Counted from the stretch's first letter, positions 24,215-35,225 are shown. The stretch: DNA of 64,000 nucleotides from Chlorocebus sabaeus (GCF_047675955.1 NC_132911.1:69597133-69661132); one strand, 5' to 3'. Notes: generated from the sequence alone by a model not told the origin. Numbers and translations: made by a program.

Positions 24215-24432
24215 CTTGTGCTTAAAATCTAGGGCTCTGGAGCCATAACAGACTGGGTTTGAATCTTGACTCTACAACTAACTAGCTATATAACTTTGTG
24301 CAAGTTCTTTAAGTAGTCTGGGGCTGTTTTCTCATAAAATACATAATACATAATTTCCCATTATTACATAAATAGTAAGTAATAATAATCATACATATTC
24401 CATAGCGTTTCTGTGAGAATTAAATGGGGAGA
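24215..24432 (+). mobile_element. MIR SINE
   Basis: MIR core: GGGCTCTGGAGCCATAACAG, ACTGGGTTTGAATCTTGACT, CAACTAACTAGCTATATAAC, then a degenerate 3' half with TTTCTGTGAGAATTAAATGG. Confidence 0.85.
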
Positions 24433-24900
24433 AAAGAGGGAATATTAAATTCTTGCTGTGCCTTCTGCTTCCAGGTAGGATAGATAATTTGTGGCACTTA
24501 ATGTCCCCACTGAGAGTAACTGAAAAGGCTTGATAGAAAAAAAAGTCTGGAGAGTTGGAAACCATGGAAGCTGAGGGATGTATTACAGCTGCCTTTTTCC
24601 TCCATGGGTATATCTGCTGATTATGGTGGCGGGGTGATGGACTGAGAATACGAGATTTGACTGAATAGAGGGTGGGGTGCAGAGAAACCAGTAGACATTT
24701 TCAGTCTTAGCCTCCAGAGAGACAAGATTGGAAACATGAGGGGCCAAACTGCTTTCCTTTGAGAAGGAAAGGATGGAGAACAGAGCCTGACACACAGCCA
24801 GTTCTCGCTCAGGACATATGTTGACTTCTGAAACTTCATAAAGTAAAGAGTTAACCAGAAAGCATCTGAGAAGCAGAGGAGAGCTTTGGACAGCCAAGCT
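24433..24900. other. Unassigned, possibly L1M 5' UTR
   Basis: Repeat-like purine-rich sequence leading into the L1M/HAL1 copy below. The two overlapping minus frames (24583-24914) have no features. Confidence 0.3.
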
Positions 24901-25351
24901 ATATTAAGAAGCAAAGACTAGAATTCAGAAACTGCCAGAGTGAAGTACAAGTAAATACACCAAGTTCTCAGTTGAAAGTCCTAGGGGCTTTACAATAGAA
25001 GTGGTGCAAATCAGCAAAATCACAACCAAGTCTTCAGCTCAGAATCTGATTAAAGTAAGGTGACTGGACTTCAATCTATCAGCCTAGCAGAGAAAGGGTT
25101 AGACCTCTCTCCTAGAAGACGGTAGGTATTACCTGAAGTCTCTAAGTCATTTTCAAATGCATCATCTACCATTCAATTTTAAAATGTGCTAAATGCCAAG
25201 AGAAAATCATATGACCAAAATGTTCTAAAGAAAATAAATAGACAGTAGAAACAAGCTCATGGTTGATTCAGATATTGAGTTAGCAGAAAAAGGCTTTTAA
25301 ATAACTATGATTAATACATTTGAGAATATATTTTTTAATAGAGAAAGACTA
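24901..25351 (+). mobile_element. L1M/HAL1 copy, segment 1
   Basis: Old sense-strand L1M or HAL1 5' region: CAGATATTGAGTTAGCAGAA, AAGGCTTTTAAATAACTATG and AATACATTTGAGAATAT match the pre-ORF1 pattern of these elements. It is broken by several later insertions. Confidence 0.6.
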
Positions 25352-25784
25352 AAAAGTCCTTAATTCATCTTGAGTTGATTCTCATATAAGATGATGATCC
25401 AGTTTCATTCTCCCACATGTGGTTAGCCAGTTTTCCCAGCACCATTTGTTGAAAAGGGTGTCTTTTTCCCACTTTGTATTTTTGTTTGCTTTGTCAAAGA
25501 TCAGTTGGCTGTAACTATTTGGGTTTATTTCTGGTTTCTCTATTCCATTCCATTGGTCTATGTGCCTATATTTATACCAGTATCACACTATTTTGGTGAC
25601 TATGGCCTTATAGTATATTTTAAATCAGGTAGGGTGATGCCTTCATATTTGTTCTTTTTACTTAGTCTTGCTTTGGCACTGTGGACTCTTTTTGGGTTCC
25701 ATATGAATTTCAGAATTGTTTTTTCTAATTCTGTGAAGAATGATGGTGATATTTTGATGGGGATTGTATTGAATTTGTACTAAA
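25352..25784 (-). mobile_element. L1P ORF2 fragment without 3' end, antisense
   Basis: Internal ORF2 piece: AATTCATCTTGAGTTGATTC, GCCAGTTTTCCCAGCACCAT, TTTGTCAAAGATCAGTTGGC, CTAATTCTGTGAAGAATGAT. It corresponds to the part of L1 seen again at about 27840-28265. It has neither the L1 3' UTR nor a poly(T), so it is cut at both ends. Confidence 0.85.
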
Positions 25785-25839
25785 GTTGACATCTATATAA
25801 ATGTATCAATGGAAATTTTAAAATATATATATAGTAACA

Positions 25840-26230
25840 GTTATGGATTGAATTATATCTCTCTAAAATTCACATATCGAAGCCCCAATGCACTGTGCCT
25901 CAGAGAGTGACTGAATTTGGAAACAAGCCCTTTTAAAAGGTAATGAAGCCAAAATTAGGTTATTAAGGTAGGCCCTAACCCAAGCAATCAGTGTCCTTAA
26001 AGGAAGATATTACAACACACAGAGAGCCATCAAGGGCACATGTTCACAGAGGATGCCCATGTGAAGGGGCAGCAGGAGGGCAAGAACTGCAAACCACAGA
26101 GAAGATCCCAACCCTGTCAGCAACTTCATCTCAGACTTGTAGCTCCTAGAACTGTGAGAACAGAAAAGTCTGTTGTTTCAGCCACCTGGCTGGTGGTCTT
26201 TTGTTATGGCAGCCCTAGAACACTAATACA
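25840..26230 (+). mobile_element. MLT1A-type LTR, sense
   Basis: GTTATGGATTGAATTATATC, AGGTTATTAAGGTAGGCCC, CAGTGTCCTTAAAGGAAGA, CTCCTAGAACTGTGAGAACA and end TTATGGCAGCCCTAGAACAC. Nested in the L1M/HAL1 copy. Confidence 0.88.
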
Positions 26231-26640
26231 AAAACTGAAAACAAGAACTCAATAAACAAATCTAGCAGCAAAATGAACACAACTGAACAGAAATACAAAT
26301 CAATAGAAAATATCCAAACTGAAATGTAAAGAAAAGAGAGATGGAAAATGCAGAAAAGAGCTGGTTGACAAAGTAAAAAATATTATTTGTATAGAAGAAC
26401 AGAGAGAGAAGGGAGCAGAAGTGATGTTAATATTTGAAAAGATGGTGGATGAAAATTTCTAAAACAAATAAAAACCATCAAATGATAGCTACAAGAATCT
26501 CCACAAACCCCAAACAGGATAAATATAAAGAAAATCACACCAATCACATAAGGGTAAAACTTTTTTTAAGAAAAAAAGGCAAAAATAAAAAGATATATTA
26601 TCTTCAAAGGATCCACAACAACACTAACAATCAATTTCTT
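26231..26640 (+). mobile_element. L1M/HAL1 copy, segment 2
   Basis: A-rich ORF1-type region (for example GAAAATATCCAAACTGAAAT, AAAATCACACCAATCACATA). It ends with ACTAACAATCAATTTCTT, the left target duplication of the next L1. Confidence 0.65.
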
Positions 26641-28476
26641 AATTTTTTATTATACTTTAAGTTCTGGGATACATGTGCAGAACGTGCAGGTTTGTTACAT
26701 AGGTACACATGTGCTATGGTGGCTTGCTGCACCCATCAACCCATCATCTACATTAGGTATTTCTCCTAACGCTATCCCTCCCCTTGCCCCCTACCCCCAT
26801 CAGGCCCTGGTGTGTGATGTTCCCCTCCTTGTGTTCATGTGCTCTCATAGTTGAACTCCCACTTATGAGTGAGAACATGCAGTGTTTGGTTTTCTGCTCC
26901 TGTGTTAGTTTGCTGAGAATGATGATTTCCAGCTTCATCCATGTCCCCATAAAGGACATGAACTCATCCTTTTTCATGGGTGCATAGTATTCCATGGTGT
27001 ATATGTACCATATCTTCTTTATCCTGTCTATCATTCATGGGCATTTGGGTTGGTTCCAAGCCTTTGCTATTGTGAATGGTGCTGCAATAAACATACGCGT
27101 GTGTGTGTCTTTATAGCAGAGTGATTTAGAAGCCTTTGGGTATATACTCAGCAATGTGATTACTGGGTCAAATGCTATTTCTGGTTCTAGATCCTTGAGG
27201 AATCACCTGTCTTCCACAATGGTTGAACTAATTTACACTCTCACCAACAGTGTAAAAGTGTTCCTATCTTCCACAATGGTTGAACTAATTTACACTCTCA
27301 CCAACAGTGTAAAAGTGTTCCTATTTCTCCACATCCTCTCCAGCATCTGATGTTTCCTCACTTTCTAATGATTACCATTCTAACTGGCATGAGATGATAT
27401 CTCATTGTGGTTTTGATTTGCATTTCTCTAATGACCAGTGATGATGATCTTTTTTTCATATGTTTGTTGGTCGCATAAATGTCTTCTTTAAAGAAGTGTC
27501 TGTTCATATTCTTTGCCCAAATTTGATGGGGTTGTTTGTTTTATTTCTTGTAAATTTGTTTAAGTTCTTTGTAGATTCTGGATATTAGCCCTTTGTCAGA
27601 TGGATAGATCATAAAAATTTTCTCCCATTCTGTAGGTCACCTGTTCACTCTGATGATAGTTTATTTTGCTGTGTGGAAGCTCTTTTGTTTAATTTGATCC
27701 CCTTTGTCTATTTTGGCTTTTGTTGCCATTGCTTTTGGTGTTTTAGTCACAAAGTCTTTGTCCCTGCCTATGTCCTGAATGGTATTGCCTAGGGTTTTCT
27801 TCTAGGGTTTTTATGGTTTTAGGTCTTACATTTAAGTGTTTAATTCATCTTGAGTTAATTTTTGTATAAGGTGTAAGGAAGGGATCCAGTTTCAGTTTTC
27901 TGCATATGGCTAGCCAGTTTTCCCAACACCATTTATGAAACAGCAAATCCTTTCCCATTGCTTGTTTTTGTCAGGTTTGTCAAAGATCAGATGGTTGTAG
28001 ATGTGTGGTGTTATTTCTGAGGCCTCTCTTCTGTTCCATTGGTCTATATATCTGTTTTGGTACTAGTATCATGCTGTTTTGATTACTGTAGCCTTGTAGT
28101 ATAGTTTGAAGTCAGGTAGCATGATGCCTCCAGCTTTGTTCTTTTTGCTTAGGATTGTCTTGGCTATACAGGTTATTTTTTGGTTCCATATGAAATTTAA
28201 AGTAGTTTTTTCTAATTCTGTGAAGAAAATCAGTGGTAGCTTGATGGGGATAGCATTGAATCTATAAATTACTTTGGGTGGTATGGCCATTTTCATGATA
28301 TTGATTCTTCTTATCCATGAGCATGGAATGTTTTTCCATTTGTTTGTGTCCTCCCTTATTTCGTTTGTATTTCTCCTTGAAGAAGTCTTTCACATCCCTT
28401 GTAAGTTATATTCCTAGGTATTGTATTCTCTTTGTAGCAATTGTGAATGGGAGTCATGATTTGGCTCTCTGTTAAG
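26641..28476 (-). mobile_element. L1P, 5'-truncated, antisense, with target duplication
   Basis: Starts with the reverse-complement L1 3' end (ATTATACTTTAAGTTCTGGG, GTGCAGGTTTGTTACATAGG) and runs 1.84 kb into ORF2. Flanked by 18-bp direct repeats ACTAACAATCAATTTCTT (26623-26640) and ACTAACAATCAACTTCTT (28477-28494), one mismatch. ORF2 is fragmentary: minus frames at 26753-27034 and 28069-28296 are remnants of its C-terminal part, so it is not mobile. An internal 57-bp tandem duplication lies at 27211-27324. Confidence 0.96.
27211..27324. repeat. 57-bp exact tandem duplication inside L1 ORF2
   Basis: Units 27211-27267 and 27268-27324 are identical, each running from CTTCCACAATGG to AGTGTTCCTAT. 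Being a multiple of three, it repeats 19 codons in whatever frame is read. L1 consensus has one copy. Confidence 0.97.
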
Positions 28477-28781
28477 ACTAACAATCAACTTCTTAACAGA
28501 AACAATGGCAGCCAGAAGATAGTGGAATGATATATTTAATGTGCTAAAAGAAAATAAGTGCCTACTACAACTCTATATCCAGTGAATATTTAAAAATAAA
28601 GGTTGTTTCAGACTAAAAAGAAAAAAAAAGAAAGAAAAGATAACCTGAGTGAATTGATCATTAGACGTCCCACACTAAAAGAAATACTATAGGGAGTACT
28701 TACGCAGAAGGAAAATTATCTCAGATGGAACACAAAAATGCAAGAAAGAATGAAGAACACCAAAAATAGTGACTATGTGGG
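28477..28781 (+). mobile_element. L1M/HAL1 copy, segment 3
   Basis: Resumes after the L1: GCAGCCAGAAGATAGTGGAA, TCTATATCCAGTGAATATTT, AAAAGAAATACTATAGGGAG, AGGAAAATTATCTCAGATGG. Matches the downstream ORF1 part of L1M/HAL1. Confidence 0.75.
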
Positions 28782-29180
28782 TGCTACAGATTGAATGATG
28801 TTTATGTCCCCCCACCAAAGTAATATGGTGAAGCCCTGACCCCTAATGTGGCTATATTTGTAGACAGGGCCTCTGGGAAGAAATTAAGATTAAATGAGGT
28901 CATAAGAGTGGAATCCCGATCTGACATGATTAGTGTCCTCTGAAGAAAGAACTTCCTCTTTCCCCCTCCACACATGCACACAGAGGCAAGACCATGTGAG
29001 CACACAGCAGGCAGGCAGCCAACTGCTACCCAAGGGGAGAGTCCTCACCAGACACCATCCCTGCTGACACCTTGATCTTGGCCTTCCCAATTTCCAGAAC
29101 TGTGAAAAAATTAATTTCTATTGTTTAATCCACCAGATTATGGTATTTCATTATGACAGCAACCCAAGCAGACTACGACA
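28782..29180 (+). mobile_element. MLT1A-type LTR, sense, with 5-bp target duplication
   Basis: TGCTACAGATTGAATGATG start; AATGAGGTCATAAGAGTGG, CTGACACCTTGATCTTGGCC, end GCAGACTACGACA. GTGGG occurs at 28777-28781 and 29181-29185. Confidence 0.94.
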
Positions 29181-29533
29181 GTGGGTAGACCTCAGTGAAT
29201 ATTGACAGTTCCAACAAATAATAATAATGTCTTGTGGAGGTTAAAAATGTGTTCAGAATTTAAATGCATGACAACAATAATACAAAGTTAGTGAGTGGTA
29301 AATCAAGTTCATGTTTTAAGATTCTAACATTATTATGGAAGTGATAAAATTAATCATTTGGATTTTAATAATTTAAGAATGCAAGCTATAATCTCTGTAG
29401 TAACCATTTTAAAATAATTAGAGGATGTATAACTAACAATATAGAAAAAAGTACTATAATAAAAGATATTTGATTAATCCAAAGGAAGGCAAGAAATGAG
29501 AGAAAAGGACACTTAAAACAGGTGGGCCAAAAT
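29181..29533 (+). mobile_element. L1M/HAL1 copy, segment 4
   Basis: Resumes with AATATTGACAGTTCC and AATAATAATAATGTCTTGTG; later TTGATTAATCCAAAGGAAGG and AAAACAGGTGGGCCAAAAT, as in the L1M/HAL1 tail. Confidence 0.65.
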
Positions 29534-29786
29534 AAGAGGCTTATTTTGGCTCATGATTCTGGAGGCTACAGTTGCCAGATCTGATCATCTTCTGATGAGA
29601 GCCACACGTTTCATCACCAGATGCATGCAAAAAAGGCAAAACACAAGGGCAGTTTCACTTTATAGCACCTTGTTCTTGTGGCAATTAATCCAGTCTCATG
29701 AAAGTGAGAACTCCCACATTCATGAGAATTTACCCAGTCTCATGAGAACAGCATTAATCCTCTTAACATCCCAATCACCTTTTTAT
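29534..29786 (-). mobile_element. MaLR LTR internal fragment, antisense, in 20-bp direct repeats
   Basis: AAGAGGCTTATTTTGGCTCA, GATTCTGGAGGCT, TTAATCCAGTCTCATGAAAG and TAACATCCCAATCACC read as an antisense MST/MLT LTR missing both ends. The flanks TTAAAACAGGTGGGCCAAAA (29513-) and TTAAAACAGGTGGGTCAAAT (29787-) are near-identical. Confidence 0.65.
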
Positions 29787-29925
29787 TTAAAACAGGTGGG
29801 TCAAATTAAAAAAAAACTAATATAGGAGGTATCAATCAAATGCATCAGTAATTACATCAAATACAAGTGGACTAAATATGACAATTAAAGGAGTGTCAGG
29901 ATGTATTTTTTACCTATGTGTTTAC
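29787..29925 (+). mobile_element. L1M/HAL1 copy, segment 5
   Basis: AATCAAATGCATCAGTAATT and ACATCAAATACAAGTGGACT match the L1M stretch 'atcaataattacattaaatg'. Confidence 0.65.
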
Positions 29926-30570
29926 AAGGAGATGCATGCTAACTCCAAAATCCTTAGCAGGATGCCTGGCATATGGTGTCCTCAAAAAGGAGCTGGTATT
30001 GAAAGCCATAATTAATACTATTGTGAATGGAATTACCTGAGGAACCAGGATGAAAGTTTTTCAGAAGACATACAAAAAGGGACATGGCTAGCTCACAATT
30101 GTGCCCATTACTGGTCCACCCAGTAGACATTAAATTCACTCCATGAAGGCATAATATGAATTAAAACCAAATGTTACATGCTTTGCTTATTAAAAATTTC
30201 CCTTATTCAAAGATGGTATTATATCAGTAGAATTTTACACTGTGTTCAAACAACTGATTTATACATGAGAATTTTGAGGAAGTTCTTTATTCCATGGTGA
30301 CCATTTATCGATTTTAGTTACTTCTCTAAAACAAGATTTGTTTCTTAGTTAACTAGACCTTAAAGAGCTTGGAAGTCAATATGGTGATAGTTATAGTAAA
30401 GTACTGCTCCCAATATTTGAGGCTTATTGCATAATCCAGTATCATGCTTCAAAAGCAATCTACACAAATCAGTGAACAGTCTTCTTCCATTGCAAATCTA
30501 ACTTTAATTAGAAAAAGTTTCCATCATTTCTTCAGGAAATTTTGGAATTAAATGTTTAAAATTTCAAGAA
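29926..30570. other. Unique DNA, no feature seen
   Basis: No repeat confidently recognised; 29950-29990 (AGGATGCCTGGCATATGGTG) might be an L2/MIR scrap. Confidence 0.35.
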
Positions 30571-30574
30571 AAGA

Positions 30575-30965
30575 GTAAGTCTTTTTTATTTTTTACTTTG
30601 AAAAAATTCAAACTGCAGGAAACTTACAGAAAAGTTGCATGAATATAACAATAAACTCTTAACCCTGATTTACTAATTTCTGCTGTTTTGCCACATTTGC
30701 TTTATATTTTTCTCTGTCCACACATAAGTATACACATGCATGTGTGCATATATAGGTCTGTGCAGCAGTTATTATTATTTTGCTGAGGCTTTTGAAAATA
30801 AATTTCAGACATCATTACTTTTTGCCACTAAATATTTCCATTTATATTTCTAAGAACAAGGAAATTTTCTTACATAGCTACAACATAATTGTCAAATTTG
30901 GGAAATTTAAAATGATACACTACACGTAACTAATCAAGTCAATATTTAAATTTTGAAATCCAGTT
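30575..30965 (-). mobile_element. L1M 3' region, antisense
   Basis: GAAAAGTTGCATGAATATAA, TTGCCACATTTGCTTTATAT, AATTTCAGACATCATTACTT, CTAAGAACAAGGAAATTTTC and CATAATTGTCAAATTTGGGA are typical of an old L1M 3' UTR in reverse complement. Confidence 0.8.
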
Positions 30966-30979
30966 TATATATCATGTTG

Positions 30980-31235
30980 TCAGAGAAAACTTTCTTGCCC
31001 CCCCTTCCTTCCTACTCATTTTTATTGAGTCTTCTCTAACCCCTAGACTTTTGATATTATTTTATTGTCATGCTTGCCACAGTCCAATACATTTCCTCTT
31101 ACGTCTTCTCTCCTATCTGGCCATGGCATCCTAGGGGGCAGTAACCAGGTTTTGCTTATTTTTGCATCTCCGGTTCCTTGTACAATGCCCAGCACCTTGA
31201 AGATCCCCAGCAATGTTTTCCGAATGAATGAAACG
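30980..31235 (+). mobile_element. LINE-2 3' end
   Basis: L2 order: TTTCTTGCCCCCCCTTCC, TTGTCATGCTTGCCACAG, CATCCTAGGGGGCAGTAACC, GTACAATGCCCAGCACCTTG, ending AATGAATGAAACGG. Confidence 0.7.
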
Positions 31236-31826
31236 GATGCATCATATATACTTTCTTTGCTTCTTTGTCTCTTTGTCCAAAACACGTTTATATCACTGAT
31301 TTATATTTAACTTGTGGTCACCTTAAATATCTTGTTCTTTCTCTACTATATTATTTAGTCTTACTATATTACTACATACTCACCATAAAATTTTCAGTTT
31401 GTTTGTTCATTTCTAATTAAATTCAATATTTCCAGCTTCTGCCCAATGAGCAGTTACTACCATATAACCAGTTACATTATAAAACTAATATTTTTGAAGA
31501 CACATGAATGATAAGGAGGCATCTCATAAAAATTATAAACAAGTAATTATGTATCAAGCAAAAAAAATAGACGTCCAAATTAATATTAGTGGTTTATATC
31601 CTTGGCTTTCAATCTGACATAACTCTTCTTCCCTATCCTTTTCACATAAGCAGAAAAAGGATTGGTGAAGGGGTTGGAAAGGGGGAGAAGAGGAGGAGAA
31701 AATATTGCTATAGTTAGTACTAAAACCGAGACTTGTGTCAACACAGATGTCATTTGGAAGTACACAGTCCCCAGCTAAGTATGACAAAGAAGAAAGTAAA
31801 TGTTAAGTAGTGGCTTCCATCTACTC
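31236..31826. other. Unique DNA, no feature seen
   Basis: No repeat recognised. The frame 31554-31787 (minus) has no features. Confidence 0.4.
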
Positions 31827-32183
31827 TAATATGGCTTGGCTCTGTGTCCCAACCCAAATCTCACCTTGAATGGTAATAATCCCAATGTGTCAAGGGTGGG
31901 ACCAGGTGGAGATAATTGAAACAAAGGGTTGGTTTTCCCCATGCAGTTCTTATGAAAGTGGGTTAGTTCTCACAAGATCTGATGGTTTTATAAGGGGCTT
32001 CCCCATTCACTGGGCACTCATTCTCTCTCCTGCCACCCTGTGAAGAGGTTCCTTCTGACATGATTATAAGTTTCCTGAGGCCTCCCCAGCCATGCAGAAC
32101 TGTGAGTCAATTAAACCTCTTTCCTTTATAAATTACCCAGTTTCGGGCAGTTCCTTATAGCAGCATGAGAATGGACTAATACA
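31827..32183 (+). mobile_element. THE1/MST solitary LTR, sense
   Basis: TAATATGGCTTGGCTCTGTG, TCTCACAAGATCTGATGGTT, TTATAAGGGGCTTCCCC, AACTGTGAGTCAATTAAACC, CCTTTATAAATTACCCAGTT and end GAATGGACTAATACA. Contains an AATTAAA-type polyadenylation region typical of these LTRs. No internal region follows. Confidence 0.93.
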
Positions 32184-33830
32184 TATCCCAATGTTCTGTA
32201 TCTAAAAATTCCAACAATGAACATTCATTTAATTGCTACTATTTTCCAATTCTCTGATAAATTTGATCATATATTTTATCTTGCTCTATCTTCACAGCCA
32301 ACCTGCAGCATTATCACAATTATAGATTTGAAGACATAACTGTATTATAGCATCTCATTGAGTCTAAATCAACTTTGATTGCCATTATTTATGTTCCACT
32401 AAGAAAGAAATAAAAATGCTGAACTTTAAACTACAACAACATGCCAACATGTCATTGATTATAAAATGAGTCTCAATTTCAGACAAGTTAAAACATGTCT
32501 TCGAATGGATGAAATAAGTGGTAGAGGTAGGACTTGAACCAATATCTGTCCATTTTCCTGCTCAGCACAAATTCTACTTCCATAGTGTCAAAGTCAGATA
32601 CTTCATGTTTGTGTCCAGACAGGTTGATGTTGGACATTGCTGATTCCTAAGTCTGGGTGGCTCTGAAAGGAAAATGACATTTCTGACCATTCGCCCAGGT
32701 GAGAAAGATCCGGGTTTGCCTCCTTGGAGGCGATGAACATTCCAGGCCTAACAGACACTAGAAAGAAGGCAATGGAAATTCCAGGCCACCGGAAAGAAGG
32801 CAATGATTGCCTGACCAGCACATGGGAGAGACATCATTTTCCCTATATTCCTTACAGTGTGACTGAGAGTTATAGGCAATGGATCTTGCACCTGAAGGCC
32901 TAGACACAGAAAAGTTCAGGACTCACCCAGCAGTGCAATCCATCATGCACAGCATTGAAACTGAAACGTGCAGTTTCTCACCCCCAGGCCTGGCTGAGTC
33001 CACGTTGGCATGCTGCTTTCTCTGCACAACTGTGATTCTTGCTGAATAATTGAAGCCCAGGCTTTGTCCATACCAGGGATATTACTGCTTGATTTTGTGA
33101 TCCCAGAGGGACAGCTGCAAACTGCTGATGCCTGTGCTGGTGCTGAAATTGCTACAGAATGTGGGAATTTTTTGAGTTTCATGTTGGAAAATCACCAGGC
33201 ATTGCTCTGGAAAGTGGGAGCTTCTTAGAGGTTTAAAAAAAAGGTTCAGGAGTATATAGGTGGGAGGGATGAGAGGTTAATGAGATGCTTTTCTGCAAGG
33301 CAAGATTGCATCTGAGCAATAAATTGTAAAAAAATTAATTATAAATGGAATAACCCAGCCCCGAAGGAATTGAGATAATGCAGAATAAGTTCCCGCTAAT
33401 GGAAAGATGTGAATTTTAATACACACACCATACCAGAGTAATACTGTACACATTGACGGATTATAAAAAAACATGCTTTATTCCCCCACCTTACCCCAAG
33501 AAAAGGGGGAAAAGTATCACAAAGGCTGAGTTACAAATGACAACTTCAAACATAAATCCCCCAGATGTGAATTCATAAATGCAATAGGCTGGCTGCAGTA
33601 TCATCCTGTGAATAAGGCCTGTGATCTCCGCCTTGCAGTTCCCCAAGTGGGTCACAGAACATAGTCTTATCCAGCAGCAGAGCTTGCGTTCTTTACCATA
33701 TGCATCTGCAAATATCTTTCCAAAATGTTTAGCAGTCGTTGCTCACAGAAATAGAATTGCTCAAATATCTGTGATTTTATCATGTCAAAAAATATTTTGA
33801 AACAGAGGTACAGAAAGATTCAATGACTTG
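32184..33830. other. Mostly unique DNA; possible split MIR and a small tandem repeat
   Basis: 32260-32340 and 32495-32560 (GGTAGGACTTGAACCAATAT) could be two halves of an antisense MIR split by about 150 bp. 32739-32808 holds two imperfect units that start ATTCCAGGCC and end GAAAGAAGGCAATG. The rest is unassigned. Confidence 0.35.
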
Positions 33831-34145
33831 GCTGAGTGCAGTGGCTCACACCTGTGGGATCACACATGTAATCTCAGCACTTTGGGAGGCTGAGGCGGGC
33901 AGATCACCTGAGGTCAGGAGTTCGAGACCAGCCTGGCCAACATGGCGAAACCTAAAAATACAAAAATTAGCTGGGTATAGTGATAGGTACCTGTAACCCC
34001 AGCTACTCGGGAGGCTGAGGCAGGAGAATCACTTGAACCCGGGAGGCGGAGGTTACAGTGAGCTGAGATCGTGTCATTGCACTCCAGCCTGGGCAACAGA
34101 GTGAGACTCTGTCTCAAAAAACCAAAAAACAAAACAAGCAAACAA
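33831..34145 (+). mobile_element. Alu (AluS class), sense, perfect 17-bp target duplication
   Basis: AAAGATTCAATGACTTG flanks exactly at 33814-33830 and 34146-34162. The body has a small insertion near its 5' end (CACCTGTGGGATCACACATG, a partial local duplication) and lacks about 10 bases around 'CCCGTCTCTACTA'. Confidence 0.97.
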
Positions 34146-34162
34146 AAAGATTCAATGACTTG

Positions 34163-34594
34163 CCTTAACAAAAGCACATAAACTTGAATTCATCAAATTC
34201 TCAGTTTTAGGCAAAAGAACATAAACAAAACATATCTCCCTGATTGGTGGCAAAGAACCTGAAGGGAAAATAGAATTCTGGAGTTTGCTTTTCAAACCCA
34301 AATTATAAAAAGACACAAAACAGCTGACTCCCAAACAAGATGTGGAAAAGCCACTCTCTCATATTCCTCTTTTTTCCCTCTATAATCTCATGGCCATTAA
34401 CAAAGTGCACAATTACATATCAATCTTGCCTATCTAACATGAAAAGAAAGCTTTAATTTGTCTTTCAAAAGATAGTAGCTATGACAGTTCATAAATGTGT
34501 GAATTAGTAAGAAATTCATTTGATGGAGGAGGCAAATGAAAAAACCAGGGTGCTGAGATTCTGGAATTTTGTTCGAAGTCCTGTTTTCTGTGGA
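34163..34594. other. Unique DNA, no feature seen
   Basis: No repeat or coding signal recognised. Confidence 0.4.
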
Positions 34595-34800
34595 AGGGGG
34601 AGGCCTGAATTTGAAGCAAGGAGATGTGGGTTCAAATCCCATCTCTCAAGCCTGGCACTTCATTTACCCACTCTGTGCCCCAAGACTCTTCAGTGATATG
34701 GCAGAGTAAAAACTTCCCACTGCCCATTCTTGTTGACACAGGAAAATTGAATGGTGAAAGCTCTTAGCACAGAACTTGGTCTCAATAAGTGTGAGTTGAC
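34595..34800 (+). mobile_element. MIR SINE
   Basis: GATGTGGGTTCAAATCCCAT, CTGGCACTTCATTTACCCAC, TGTGCCCCAAGACTCTTC and tail CTCTTAGCACAGAACTTGG, TCTCAATAAGTGTGAG. Confidence 0.75.
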
Positions 34801-35044
34801 CTGGTAGCCAAAAAGAAATTTATTTCGCAGATTGCAAAAAGCACTGTTTGAGGGGCAGCCTTATATAGGAATCATTCATTACAATATATTGTCACCAAGA
34901 AAAAGTTCTAATTTTCTGGGAGGCAAAGAATTAACAACACAGGGGGAAAAAAAATCTCTTATTTTATTTTAATCGATCTGCTTTTGGTGTGGATTGGGTT
35001 TGAGGTTTAAGTTTGTTTTTGAATTTGTGTGCATGCACATGTGT

Positions 35045-35175
35045 GGTGCCTACTAAATGTTAGGGGCTCAGTAAATATTAGGTTGGTGCAAAAGTAGTTG
35101 CAGTTTTTGCCGTTACTTTTATTAACAAAACCACAATTACTTTTGCACCAATCTCCTATTTGTTGAATGGAATTA
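35045..35175 (+). mobile_element. L2/MIR 3' end split by MADE1
   Basis: GGGGCTCAGTAAATA at the left and TTTGTTGAATGGAATT at the right join into the usual 'CTCAGTAAATATTTGTTGAATG' LINE-2 ending, with MADE1 between. Confidence 0.7.
35078..35156. mobile_element. MADE1 (mariner-derived MITE), hairpin-forming
   Basis: 79 bp, against about 80 bp for the family. Arms TTAGGTTGGTGCAAAAGTAG and ATTACTTTTGCACCAATCT pair over most of their length, around a TTTTTGCCGTTACTTTTATT middle. TA on each side (35076-35077 and 35157-35158) is the mariner target duplication. MADE1 copies are the known source of the miR-548 family; whether this one is transcribed cannot be told. Confidence 0.95.
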
Positions 35176-35225
35176 AAAGGGGGAAGAATTTGGTCAGCTA
35201 TTTTGTCTACCCTGTAATGAATTAT

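Noticed and set aside
28069..28296. 75-codon minus frame resembling reverse-transcriptase protein
   Set aside because: It is a leftover of L1 ORF2 in a 5'-truncated element; not an independent gene.
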